Source of the DNA: Brachionus rotundiformis
Taxonomy: Eukaryota > Rotifera > Eurotatoria > Ploima > Brachionidae
Direction: 5' to 3'
NCBI GenBank assembly: GCA_016802295.1
Contig: JAESIW010000137.1
Coordinates: 4,762,433-4,826,432, forward strand
Length of the DNA: 64,000 bases
Of this stretch, positions 1-11,545 are shown piece by piece (within the stretch, counting starts at the first letter, position 1; the number at the start of each line of letters is the position of its first letter). Both the position numbers and the translations under genes were made by a program. A model generated the notes under the pieces. The model ran no database searches and was not told the DNA's origin. It was given only the letters and a program-made list of their open reading frames with translations.

Positions 1-52
1 TTCCATTTCTAAGCTTATATACAAACGTTATCTAATGTTAGCCAAAATATAT

Positions 53-1550
53 TTATCTCATTCGTAAATTTCCAAAGCGTTTTTCTAATGCCTTTAAAGA
101 AAATAAAAAAAAATTACAATAAAAATCTTGATTAAAATCAAACATACTTCAAGGTCCCATACTACAATATTTCCGTCAAGACCAGTCGTACTTACTTGAG
201 TAACTTTATTACCAGCTTGATTAAGGATTTTGACATCACTTTAAAAGAAAATTTTTTGACTTTAATTTTTAATCAATTAATTATTGTTAAAAAAATTATT
301 ATTTTTGCCAGCAAACAACTAAAAAATAAATACTTGATTGAATTTTGATGGATTGAATTAATCGTAGTGTTTACTGATTGATCCATATTTATTCTTTCTC
401 TGTTACCAAATAAATCTTTAGCTGTCGCAACACTTGGTAATTTTTTTGGTCAATTTCTGAAATGGTTTAATTACCAAAATTTACCTGCTCTTTTGTTTAG
501 TAGGTGAAACATCCAATTTTTCAAGCAAAGATATCTTATTACCACTTAGACCATAAACAATGGGAATGCAATCATGACCCTTTAATTAATTCATTATTTA
601 TAAAAAAAAAAACTAATTTCAGATAAAAATTGACTAACAGCAACTATTATGGCTGTATTAGAAATAAATCTCATAGACAAAAATGGCAAAAAAGGTGTTC
701 GCTGGCTGATAACTTCTTGTGGATTTCGAGTACTATCAATCATATAAATAGTGGAATCATGTGACACAAAGGCTAAAATGTTTCCATCAAAACTAAATCC
801 ACATGAATAAACCCAGCCGGAATTGTTGGTGGAAAATTCGTGAATACAATCTGCTGCTTTAATTGTTGAAGCCCAGTGAGATGTGTCTGTTAGTGGACCA
901 TCGACATCGGGTATATAGGCACCAAAAATTCTGCACTTAAAATCAGAACCTCCTGCTGCCAACAAAGCATTATTCGGGTGCCAATCTAAGCAAAGAGTAG
1001 TGGAACGAAGCTGCTTTTTGATATGTTTAGCAACCCAAAATTGCTGCATTGGTTCAAAATAGCATACACAAATGCATCTACTTCCACATCCGACAGCAAA
1101 TTTTTTTTCTATTAAATTAAAAAATATGTAAAAAAAAGAATAAGTTTTGTTAATAAATATGGTAATATACCATTAGGACTCCATTTGACACAAGTGGCTG
1201 CTCTTTGAACCCTGAGTACAACAAGTTCTGGTTTCCAAAGACGTCCATCAAGACTCCACACATAAGCATTTTTGTCCGAGCCGCAGGTGACTATTCTATT
1301 AGATTGGGGCGCCCAGTCGATGCTCAGCACTCTTGCCGAGTGTTCCGTTAACGTTTGAGTTAATTGCCATACACTACCATTTTTAGAATATATGTAAACT
1401 TCTTTGGAATTCAAAGAAATTGCCAATTCTAACAAGATGATTAATTTTTATTCGAAAAATTAAAAATTAGATTAAATTACGAGTTCTATCTCGGTTCCAT
1501 GCGTGGCATGAGATACTCGAATTCAAATTTATATTTAGCAAATCAGCCAT
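53..1550 (-). CDS. ARPC1: Actin-related protein 2/3 complex subunit 1 (ARPC1)
   Basis: WD-repeat subunit of the Arp2/3 complex, which nucleates branched actin filaments in the cytoplasm. Seven exons on the minus strand: 1550-1481, 1428-1171, 1108-639, 579-485, 432-334, 238-148, 91-53. They join in frame to 373 codons, against about 370-372 in animals. Family-diagnostic strings include ISCHAWNRDRT, the WAPQSNRIVTCGSDKNAYVW block, HIKKQLRST, LDWHPNNALLAAG and SDFKCRIF, and VSHDSTIY. The last exon gives WDLEALEKRFGNLRMR, matching the conserved C-terminus. The start is the first ATG, in MADLLNINLNSSISCHAW. A T-rich AG (1558-1557) lies 6 nt before it. No frameshift or missing exon is seen. Confidence 0.96.
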
Positions 1551-3139
1551 AGATTTCTAAAAGGTAAACTAAACAAGATAAATTAAAGTTTGAATCATGC
1601 GCTCAGTAAAATCTTAACTCATAATTTTTTTACATAAAAAGTTTAGTATAGAGATATATGTCTTTGTTGGAAAAAAATTATTTAAAAAATAAAATCAAGT
1701 ATAATTAGTCTAATAAAAGCAAATATTTTATCTATTTAATTGGATAAATTTTGTCCAAGTCATCTTTTTTTTCCTAATTATTTGAATCAAACAATTGAAA
1801 ATTTCGACTATCTTTCAATTTTTGGTTGCTTTTTGAAAATTTGCTTTGATAATTTATGTTTGGTAAATATATTATTAACTAAAAAATAAATTTAACAAAT
1901 GTTTTAAGCGAAATTAAATTTTTTTTAATAGTTTGAAGCTTTCAATAAGATAATTTATTTTCTGTCTTTTTTTTTAAATAAAATTGGAACCATGTTTAAC
2001 AATATTTCCTTACCTAAAGCTTTTCAATATAAAAAGTAAAAAGGATTTCTGAATGTCTAGTATTTCCGACATTTAGTTCATATGGGCCTTTTTCATCCTT
2101 TTATCATCTTTTCCGTACAATACTCATTTAAGCAGAATACTTATCTACCATGATCAGGTCTAAAAGCCTTAAATTGTGGAAAATAACAGGCGAATTGCTT
2201 GTTGAATGCTACATATTTTAAAGGTTTGACAATTTGTGATCGTGGAAAAAGGCATTTCAAAGATTTAAATAATTTTTGAGAAAAAATCTGGTTTAATTTA
2301 CCAAGAATTAAACTTGCATTATTAAAATTGAGAATTAAGAGCAAAAATAGGATTTAATTAGTTTAATCATTCAATGATTTTAGCAATAATTTGGAGCTTA
2401 ATTTTTTGAATATCAAAATGTAATCTAAAAAACTTCAAAATAATTTACAGCTTTTTTCTTAATCCTTATGTATAAAATGGTAGATTTCTTGATTTGTTAT
2501 TGATTTTTTTCAAATTATTTGACAATAAAGCTTATTACAGATGTCTCATATAGTTTGGTTATCTTTTATCACTTGGAATACTATAATATTTGAAAGTTGA
2601 AAGTTTTAAAATTCTTCCTGTTATCTTGGTTGAAAAAGAAAGCTTTGAACAGTTCTTGTTTTTCGATTTGAGCTTAATTGAACCATCAGTATAGAGATCA
2701 AAATCTATTCACAATAAAAATTATTTATTTAAGAATTAAATGAATTGCATAAAAACCACTCAAATTTAAAAACAAAGGATCAAAATAAGTATTTCTAAAC
2801 AAAAGTTTATTTTACTTTTATCTTGGCACAAAAATGATATTACCATTATTTACGGTAATATTAAGTTCTTAAGTCTTTAATCACAGTATATTTTACCTAA
2901 AAAAGTTAACTTTCTTTCAATATTTTTATCATATTTCTACTCTAATAGTTAGTATTTTTATGATTTAAAAATAATATCAGGTTAATAAAAATCAAAAATA
3001 TACATTGAATCCAGTCTTAAAATCTAGAAAAGATTTTTAGTTTTTAAATTAAAATTAATTTTGCAATTAATTCAAATTATGTTATGTAAGAAAAAGCTTA
3101 TGTATATGAAATAAAATATTTCCAAATGTTTATTTTAAA
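1551..3139. other. Intergenic, AT-rich
   Basis: No supported gene. The longest open stretch, 2141-2344 on the minus strand, has low-complexity composition and no recognisable motif. The region holds the upstream flank of ARPC1 on one side and of the small-ORF cluster on the other. No clear TATA box stands out from the AT-rich background. Confidence 0.5.
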
Positions 3140-3379
3140 ATGCAAACAACGAATTCTTGGCTAAGATTTAAGCGATTTGTTAAACGAAACGAAATAGTAT
3201 TCTATTCATTTGGACTGCTAGCATTTTCCCATTTTGTCTGGTGGGAGATTCAACAAATTAAATCTTTTGTGCCAAAAACAGAGCGTGTCAATCATCTAGG
3301 ACCTTTCAGAATTCCATACTTGGACGAATTTGATTTTTTCAAGAAAAGAGTTCTAAACTCTAATAAAGAAGAAAAATAG
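3140..3379 (+). CDS. Small single-span membrane protein, cistron 1 of a tight three-ORF cluster
   Basis: Intronless 79-codon ORF with its own ATG after an A-rich leader. The N-terminus is basic (LRFKRFVKR, about residues 8-16). One hydrophobic segment follows, around residues 19-37 (IVFYSFGLLAFSHFVWW), then a polar tail with LGPFRIPYLDEF and a charged end. This layout is common in small mitochondrial inner-membrane subunits or assembly factors, but I do not recognise the family. It ends with TAG at 3377-3379, immediately followed by the ATG of the next ORF in the same frame. The window is very AT-rich, so a 79-codon ORF alone would be weak evidence. The tandem arrangement of three similar-looking proteins raises confidence. 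Confidence 0.7.
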   Translation: MQTTNSWLRFKRFVKRNEIVFYSFGLLAFSHFVWWEIQQIKSFVPKTERVNHLGPFRIPYLDEFDFFKKRVLNSNKEEK

Positions 3380-3592
3380 ATGTTTTTAACCCGTAATATA
3401 TTTGCCAAAGCCCTGAAATATCAACCAAGATCCGAAAAATCGGATAATTCGTTTGTAGAAGTTATTCGAAATAACAAAATTAGTCTTTTTGTTTTGACTT
3501 TTGTAATTACAAATATAATATTTTTATTCAAGCCAAAACATTTATCACGTCCAGAGATATTGGCAAGAAATCGACTCGAACAGCTTAAATGA
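3380..3592 (+). CDS. Small single-span membrane protein, cistron 2
   Basis: 70-codon intronless ORF whose ATG directly abuts the TAG of cistron 1, with zero intervening bases and the same frame. The N-terminus is basic (FLTRNIFAKALKYQPRSEK) and could be a mitochondrial targeting sequence. One hydrophobic span lies around residues 34-50 (ISLFVLTFVITNIIFLF), followed by a basic tail, KPKHLSRPEILARNRLEQLK. The stop TGA (3590-3592) overlaps the ATG of cistron 3 as ATGA. An AATAAA lies at 3361-3366, just upstream of this start, inside the end of cistron 1. Family not recognised. Confidence 0.7.
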   Translation: MFLTRNIFAKALKYQPRSEKSDNSFVEVIRNNKISLFVLTFVITNIIFLFKPKHLSRPEILARNRLEQLK

Positions 3593-3792
3593 GTTCAAAT
3601 TTTTTCCAACAATTTAAAGAAAATTTTCAACAAAGACAACTCTTTAGATGGTTAATTTTTACCTATCCAAAGACTTGTTTTGGTTTAGGATTTTTTGTTA
3701 CTTCAGCATACATATTCAGTGTTATAAATTATTCTAATACAGAACTACAGAAAAAAATAAACTTTGAAAAAAAATTCTATCTAGATAAATAG
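3589..3792 (+). CDS. Small single-span membrane protein, cistron 3
   Basis: 67-codon intronless ORF that starts inside the stop of cistron 2 (ATGA, 4-nt overlap), so it is in a different frame. It has a short polar/basic N-terminus, then a hydrophobic segment around residues 26-46 (YPKTCFGLGFFVTSAYIFSVI), then a charged C-terminal tail. The cluster is followed by AATAAA at 3821-3826, a plausible shared poly(A) signal. Size, single membrane span and charge pattern resemble the two preceding ORFs without obvious sequence similarity, so they look like separate small subunits rather than duplicates. Family not recognised. Confidence 0.65.
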   Translation: MSSNFFQQFKENFQQRQLFRWLIFTYPKTCFGLGFFVTSAYIFSVINYSNTELQKKINFEKKFYLDK

Positions 3793-5525
3793 AAACATTT
3801 TTTATTGAGGGCATATTTAAAATAAAAAGTAAAAAATTTTAAGCTTTTTTTATTTTTTTGTCTTGATTTAAATTTTTAAAAATTTTATTAAGTATTAAAT
3901 TGATAATTAAATACTTCAGTATGACAAAACAAATGGAAAAATAAAGTCCCAAATAAATACTATTTTAGGAATAAATCCAAGCTGGATTCCAAGAAAATCG
4001 ATTAAGGCAAGAGCAAGTTCTATGACGATCACACGCAGGTGAGGACAGCGAAGGAACACGATCAAGTGACTAAGTATCAATAGGAAACTGAAATCTGGCC
4101 TCCAATGGCCTTGATAACTCAGCAGGTAATACCAGAACTTGTCGTAAAGCCACCGAATGAAAGCTGGTTCAAATTGTATGGAACACTTTACCTAAATTCA
4201 TTGTTTATGTCGAATCATTAAACATTTGGCTAAACAAACACTCTTATTTACTGCTACAATTTCAAAGAAGCTAAATCTTATAGGACCAAAATATTTACTC
4301 CTTCTATGTTTTTAAAGCTGATAATTATTTTTTTAATCCAGTTAATTTTTTGATAATGAAAAACTTAGTTATTTAGTTGAATAAAATTAGTAAGTTTAAT
4401 GATTTTTATTTTGAAAAAATAAATTTTATTGTAAATGGTGTTGAGATCAAAGATTCTAATCACAGGTGCCAGAAGATGCTCTTCTTTGACACTCGACTGC
4501 CAGTTAACAAGGATGTTTTTGTAAAGTTAAGTTAAATTATAATTTATAACTTAAAATTTTATGTTGATGTACTATATATAAAGGTTTTTGTCCCTGATGG
4601 ATTTTCAAAACGATTTAAAGATCTTATGTAGGCTGTGGTGATCTAGTATAGCTGAATAAGATCGGGATGTAAACACTATTCTTCAAGTTTCATCCAATTA
4701 AGGGCCAAAACTTTATGATATTCAGAATAAATACGCGATTTTGTAAAGACAAAATTTTTAAATTTTATTAGAACTTATCTTTTAAATTAAAAATCAGTTC
4801 TTGAAAAAAAATTAGTCTCTCTTAATTAATTTATTAATTTTATAAAAATCGATATTTTTTCAATTTAAGACTTTTGATAATATCAATTGAAATTATTAAG
4901 GCAAAGTTATTTAAGTGCAATCAACAAGCTTTAGAAATGCCAGTGGCAACTGAAAAAACCCAGTTTAGGGTTAAGAAAGCTTTGGGCAAACACGAGATCC
5001 TGATACTTGTTAAATCGTGGTAAACTAATGAAAAGCATTAAAATGGATAAATCATACTTTTATTAACTCAGTATAAGTCATCTTTTTAATTTACATTAAA
5101 AATTTAATCTTTGGAAAATTGTGATCACGTAAATTTTTTTCTGGTCTCATAAATTTTAATTTTTTTCTTAAATTGGTCAAATATTGTGAGACCAGGCATA
5201 AGCCATTTGGTCATAAATTCAGCAAGACTAAAATAAAATATATAAAAAAATAATCATTTATTAATTTAATCTTAACAAATTAATTTTATTTTGATAAATT
5301 ATAAATGATTTTGTTAAAAGAATTATTTTGAATATCCGCGAATTTTCAAGAAGCACAATTAACATTAAATTATCTTAACTATAACAACAATTTTAATAAA
5401 CTAGATTTATACACGAATTTGTGATATTTAATTGTAAGAATTTCAAAAAATTCTGGAAAAATCGTCTTTTTAAAAAAGTATATAAAAATTTAATTTACTT
5501 GTTGAAATAATTAATTCCACTCAAA
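3793..5525. other. Intergenic with GC-elevated, coding-like islands
   Basis: Between the small-ORF cluster and CDC37. Three patches stand out from the AT-rich background at about 3968-4205, 4436-4640 and 4915-5021. They translate into amino-acid-like runs broken by stops and have no gene model I can close. The rest is AT-rich and featureless. A short inverted repeat (GGTCTCA near 5142, TGAGACC near 5185) lies upstream of CDC37. Confidence 0.45.
3968..4205 (+). pseudogene. Possible decayed retrotransposon coding fragment
   Basis: The frame through 3990-4200 reads about 70 codons with one internal TAG. It contains KFYDDHTQVR followed by EHDQV, reminiscent of the C-terminal part of Ty3/gypsy-type integrases (a K-x-YYD ... 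R ... G-D-x-V pattern). Base composition is clearly richer in G and C than the neighbours. This is a faint resemblance only. It could equally be a relic of another gene. Confidence 0.22.
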
Positions 5526-6915
5526 ATGCCAATCGATTATTCTAAATGGAAAAACATTGAGGTAACCTTTTTGTCAAGAAAATAGTTAGATAAATTTTAT
5601 TTTCGCTTAGATATCGGATGATGAAGACGATACTCATCCAAATATTGATACACCAAGCTTATTTCGCTGGAGACACCAAGCCAGAGTGGAGAGACAAGCT
5701 GAAGCCGACCGAGAGAAAGCTGAATTTGAAAAAACAAAACGAGAGTAATTAAACAAATTGAAGTTAAATCTTTTTTTAATTTTAATTAATTTTTCAAAGA
5801 ACTGAATTAAAAAAACAAGAACTAAAACAAAAACTTAAAGAAGCTGAATTAAAAGGTGGCGATGAACTTGGCAAACTAAAGCATGAAGAGGCTGAACTTA
5901 AAAAACAAGAAGAGGAATTTAAGAAAAAAGAAGAAGAACTAAAAAAAAAAGAAAAAGTATTTTTTTTAAATTTAAATTTTTAAAATAATTCATAATTTTT
6001 TCAATTATTCATAGCTTACTCCTTGGAATGTTGATACCATCAGTCATGATAAATTTGCCAAGACTATCATCAACAAAGACGAAAAAAGATCAGATGATGA
6101 TAATCTCACTGACGAACAAAAGGCCGAAAGATATGTAAGTCACTAAATTTTATCTTTAAATAATTATTATTTTAATTAAATTTTGTTAAGAAAAAATTTC
6201 TAGACAAAAACAAGTCAAAAATAAAACATTTTGGCATGCTTAAGCACTATGAAGACTCAAAGCGCTATTTAGTCGATAACCCAGAGCTTGTATGTGATGA
6301 CACCGCAAACTATTTGGTTGTTTGGTGCATTGATCTAGAAATTGAAGAAGTAATTAAATTTGTTTTTAAAATTTTTTAAAAAATTAATTAATTCCATAGA
6401 AACATGATTTAATGGAGCACATTGCTCATCAATGTATAGTCATGCAGTTTATTCTAGAGCTCAGCAAGACTCTTAAATGCGATCCAAGAGCGTGTGTAGG
6501 TCCATTTTTTACAAAAATGCAGCAAGCCAACCGTGAATATAAAGATGGCTTTTATGAAGAGTTGAACGCGTTTAAGGCAAGAGTAAAAAAGAGAGCCCAG
6601 GAAAAAATCGAGGCCGCGATGGCCGAGGCTGAAGAGGAAGAACGCCAAAAAAGACTCGGTCCTGGCGGACTAGATCCAGTTGAAGTTTTCGAAAGTCTCC
6701 CTGAACCCTTGCAGCAATGCTTTGAATCCCAGAATATTGAAATGCTTCAAGAGACTTTGCTAAAAATGGAAAAAGAAGACGCTGAATATCATATGGATAG
6801 GTGCATCAAATCTGGTCTGTGGGTACCAGATGCAAAAGCCAAAGCAGCTCAAGCTGAAAGTCAAGAAAAACCCCAGACTGAATCTGAAGAAGTATATGAA
6901 ACACTAAATTCATAA
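5526..6915 (+). CDS. CDC37: Hsp90 co-chaperone Cdc37
   Basis: Kinase-specific Hsp90 co-chaperone that loads client protein kinases onto Hsp90 in the cytosol. Six exons: 5526-5561, 5611-5744, 5800-5956, 6015-6134, 6191-6349, 6400-6915, giving 373 codons (human 378). The N-terminal kinase-binding part reads YSKWKNIE, then ISDDEDDTHPNIDTPSLFRW. Ser14 in the acidic patch corresponds to the conserved CK2-phosphorylated serine. A Lys/Glu-rich coiled coil spans roughly residues 45-110. The middle domain has IKHFGMLKHYEDSKRYL and ANYLVVWCIDLE. The Hsp90-binding domain has HQCIVMQFILEL, the KRLGPGGLDPVEVFESLP block and CIKSGLWVPD. AATAAA lies at 7052-7057. All introns are about 50-60 bp. Confidence 0.97.
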
Positions 6916-8255
6916 AAAAATTCTTATTTATTACCCCAAAAAAATCTTAAAAATCGTTTTTTTCTTAGCTAAAATTAATTTCTTTTAATCAAACTCTTTC
7001 AAGACTATCTCCAAGTCTTAATTTAGTATTTTTTTTATTTTGAGTGTAAAAAATAAACCTTTAACTAAAAATTAACTTATTTGAATATTGGAATATTAAA
7101 CTAATAATTATTAGTTTGATCTTTGATCCTATAATGTGACGACCGAGTAAGGTTGTTTTAGTTAGTTAAAAATTAAATTTTTATTCATTTGTCCGAGGCA
7201 TTTTTTCATACCAAATTCTATTTTTTCATACTTAATTTCCGTAATTTCATTAAAATATGGCAATTTTGTATCAATATTTAAATTATTTATCTTAATACAT
7301 ATGATACTAATAAATTCTTACAATGACCAATATGATACTCATAAAAATTATCAATTAGCTTCAAATAATTTTTTTCTTAAGATTTTGTCGTTTAACTTTA
7401 CTTGAATTTTTTTTGAATTAAGTCAGAATTACTGATAAGTATCAATAAAACTAAAAACTCTAATTTTTCATTTAAAAGATGACGTTTTTCAATCAAATGT
7501 TGTGACCAGTACCCCGGTTTTTTTTTAAATTCAGAAATATTTATCTATTGAAATCTTGTTTTTATATTTGAATTTCTAAATAAAAAATTTAAGTCAAGTC
7601 AATAGACTTTAAATGACTTTTTTTTGACTTTCTGAAGACTAATGTAGACTTCAGTTTTCACATAGTTTTTAAGTCACAGTTTTTATGATAACCAAACTAG
7701 TCTAAATTTGCAGTTTAGTACAAGTAAATGGATGAAAAACACATTTTTGAATATTTGGCAGTTCTATTTTAAATATCATTCTTAAAAAGATATCTATTTG
7801 ATTTAGAATTTAATATCAGTTTTAAACCATTAATCAAATTAACAATATCATATTATATTATTCATTCCTTAACCCATCTATTCTTTAATCAATTTAGATA
7901 TTATCCTCTTTAAAAATCTTTAGATTTCAATGGGTTTCCCAATCATGACGAAATGATATTTTTCTAAAAAACTTTTAAGTGGTTGTAAAAAAATATATTT
8001 TTTATCTAATAATTTAATTAACAAAGCAATCTTAATCCTAAATAATAAGATAATCCTGAAGTCATTTAAAATGTCTTAATCTCCGTTGAATGATTTTAAA
8101 TTCTTTTCGAACTAAGATAAATATTAACTTAATAATTTTTATTAAAAAAAACCAACTTAACTTTTAAATTATTTTTTTCACATAATCCTTAAACAAAAAT
8201 TTGACGTTGAATAAAATTATAATAAAAATAAATAAATTTTTTTTGGAACTGTATC
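6916..8255. other. Intergenic, AT-rich
   Basis: Separates CDC37 from KCTD3/SHKBP1. It contains the CDC37 3' end and the upstream flank of the next gene. No open frame, RNA gene or strong repeat was seen. Confidence 0.5.
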
Positions 8256-11200
8256 ATGCTTCCAGCATTTACCAGCGATATAATTAACCTGAATGTAGGA
8301 GGACAGAAATTTTCTACATCTCGCCAAACATTGTGCTCGGTTCCGGACTCATTTTTCTCTTCGCTTATTAGTGGACGAATTCCAAGTTGTCGCGATGAAC
8401 AAGGCTACATATTCATTGACCGAGATCCAAAATATTTTTCCATAATACTTAACTTTTTAAGAACTCGAGAACTCAACCTTGCAGGCGTAGATAATATTTC
8501 ATCGTTGAAAAATGAGGCCGAGTTTTATGCCATTAATCCTTTGGTAAAGCGTTTAATTTTGTGCGACGACCTCAGTCGTTCCCACTGTGGCAACATTCTT
8601 TTCACTGGATTCATCCCGACACCATTGATTATTTCTAAAAAGCTCAATAACAAAATTTTGTCCAGTGATTCAGTGCCAACAAGTTCTAATAAACCTGGTA
8701 GTGTTTTAAGAGTTGGTAGCTCTAAGCCTTTAGAATGCCAGAAGAATGGATCAAATGAGCATTCTTTCAACCGTTTTGTATCACATTCAAGAAAATCTTC
8801 AAATGAAGTATACACGAATTATTCAAATCAATCATCTACATGTTCTACGGCTACCACATCTACAACACCTACTACAACTTCGGCTGGATTCAAATGTCAC
8901 TCGAGAAACCAGTCGATTGATCTCAAACAAATCAAGACAGAACTTGGAATACTTCTCACAGATTATTCACACCAGCCTATAAATTACTCAACGAATAATC
9001 TAGTACAAGTTAATTTGATTACTGGTCATCAGAATTGGATAGCTGTTGCTTATTCACATTACGTTTCGTGCTACAAGCTCAGAGATGGAATGGGCTGGCA
9101 ATTGGTAATTTTTTTTTATTTATAATGTACGCTTTTATGAAAAGATTGGATATTTATTGTAAAAAAAAATATTTAAATTTTCCTTAAAGATGGACTCAGT
9201 CTAGATTTGTAAGTAGATAGTTTTAGCTTTCCAAACATTAAAGATAACTAGAATAAAAAAATTTTTGATTGAATGACCAGTTTTTGGAGAATATTTTAAG
9301 TTTATAATCCATTGTTTGCATTTATGCATTTTTACGACTTGAAAATAAATATTTTTTCAATCAACCGAAAAATTGAGCCATATAAATAATTTTCTTAAAT
9401 ATGTTCAATCTAATAGTTAATAAGTTTACGATTATTAAAAAATTAACTAAAATTAAGATATAAAATAAATAATTGCTTTTGTATTTTATTATTTTTTTAT
9501 GACTCCATAAACAATTGACTTAAATTAAAATCAAAGTGCTGTATTTCAATGAGAGTGTGATTTTTCCTTAATATTACAGTTTAAATATTTTATTTAATAA
9601 ATTATAAAATTTGACGACAACAATTAAAATTACTGAATCTGAATACAGTTAGTAGAAATATAATTTAAAATTTCGTATTCTAATCATTTTTATTCGAATA
9701 TTTTTGACTAGTTATTGATATATTTTTCCGATAATTTGAGTTATAATTAAATTTTTGATTTTCCCTATTAATATCATATCAGTATTTAAAATTCAAAACT
9801 TTCAAAAATAAAGCGATAATTAAGTTGACTACATGATTCCAAGTATAAAAAAAAAATCAACAAAAAGTATTTATTTTTTTGGCAAAAAAACTTATATCCA
9901 TATTTTATATAAATCTAAAATAGAAATTTTTAAATAAGTCAAATTTAAAGAAAATTATTAAATTATTATTTTTCATTTTAAAATCTCTGGATAAAAATTA
10001 TGAAAAATTACTCAGTTTAATAAATACTTATTAAAAGTTTATAATATTATAAAGATGTTTTTGAGTGATTATCAGGAGGAAGAAATCGAAAGATTGGCTT
10101 TAAATTCAAAAAATCAATTTATAAATTTATCTTCTGTGAACTCTTCCGTAAATTCCCGACTAAGTTCGAATCCGTCTTCAATTGAGACAAATCTGAACTC
10201 AACCACCAATGCATCACCAAACAAATCAATATCATCTCAATCCTCTCAACTCTACGAGAACTCTAAATTTTGTACTCTAGTAGCAATTTCGTGCAAACAA
10301 TTCATAAAACTCTGGGCAGTGACCGACGAGTCCAATGATCAGCTAATAGGCAGTTTCAACCTAAACTCGATTGTTGAACACCTTTTTTTCATAGGATCAC
10401 AGTTAGTAGCCACCAGCTCGGTTGGCAAAATTGGAGTGTGGAATTCATTGTCTCAATTGTGGCAAACCCAGGATCTAACACCGATTACTTCATATGACAC
10501 AGCAGGCTCAATTCTTCTGCTTGGGTCACAAAATGGTCTTCTTTATTACATAGACATGCAGAAATTTCCTCTTAGAATGAAAGACAATGATCTCCTAGTG
10601 ACACAACTATACAAGGACCCATTGAATGAACCAATTACAGCTTTGAGTGTTTATCTAACACCCAAAACTACTACTACAGGAAATTGGATCGAGATTGCGT
10701 ATGGTACCAACAATGGCAATGTTAGAGTGATTGTTCAGCATCCAGAAACAGTCGGTCACAGTCCTCAATTATTTCAGAGTTTTTCTGTACATAGAGGGAC
10801 AGTTTACAAAGTAATGCTCACTGAAAAACATTTAATTTCAGTTTGTTCAGAGTTCAACCATGTTCGAACATGGAAGTAAAATTAATAATTAAAAAATTTA
10901 TTAGAAAATAAAAAAATTTTTTTTCTAAGTGTTACACGATTCAGAGGTATGATCTCCACTCAGCCTGGATCAACTACCTTGTCTTCTTTTAAAGTAATGA
11001 CCATAGAAGCGATGGATTCTCCAGTTAGCTATTTGAGTGGAAATGACATTGGACCTTTTGGTGAAAGAGACAGCTACCAAGTTTTTGTTCAAAAAGTAGT
11101 TCCATATACCGATGAACTTTTTGTCCGACTAGCTTCAACTGGCAAGCGAATTTGTACCATAAAATCAGTTGATCATTCAATGATTACCAGTTTTTGTGTA

Positions 11201-11545
11201 CATGAATGTGAAGAACCGTCGAAAATAAACTCTAGACCAAGGCGGTACTTGTTCACTGGACACTCAAATGGCACTCTGCAGCTATGGGATTTAACTACAG
11301 CTTTAGAATTGAAGCAAAATGAAGCGAGTAATTTAGCGGGGCCAACGGTGGAAGAATTTACTAAATTTTTGGATAAAATTGAATTGTCTTCAGCAAGTGG
11401 TTATTCTACGCCAGTTTTAAATTGCCTTAGTCCAAATTACCACCAAAAACATCAACGTAATCATTCAGCAGCTTCGAATAATTTGATTTTAAATACAAAT
11501 GGCTCAAGTCATTCATGTGAAATAAATGATAAAAACTCAACATAA
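8256..11545 (+). CDS. KCTD3: BTB/POZ and WD-repeat protein, KCTD3/SHKBP1 family
   Basis: Single invertebrate counterpart of vertebrate KCTD3 and SHKBP1, a BTB(T1)-WD protein; KCTD3 is known to modulate HCN3 channels and SHKBP1 binds SETA/CIN85. Three exons: 8256-9104, 10055-10875, 10930-11545, totalling 761 codons. BTB domain at about residues 8-110, with INLNVGGQKFSTSRQTL, FIDRDPKYFSIILNFLRT, and CGNILFTGF just after it. A Ser/Thr/Asn-rich linker follows. The WD part has HQNWIAVAYSHYV, GKIGVWN, PLRMKDNDLLV, LSVYLTPKT, GNWIEIAYGT, VRVIVQHPETVG and EKHLISVCSEFNHVRTW. The last exon has TRFRGMISTQPGST, GNDIGPFGERD and SRPRRYLFTGHSNGTLQLWD. Intron 1 is long (950 bp) for this locus. The two vertebrate paralogues cannot be told apart here. 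Confidence 0.95.

Noticed and set aside
2141..2344. 67-codon minus ORF
   Set aside because: Low-complexity composition, no motif, no splice context; expected by chance in AT-rich DNA only rarely, but nothing supports it.
3140..3592. TAG reassigned as a sense codon to fuse small ORFs 1 and 2
   Set aside because: TAG is a normal stop elsewhere in the window (for example TULP at 36621-36623 and HSD17B4), so recoding of the whole genome is excluded; only local readthrough remains possible.
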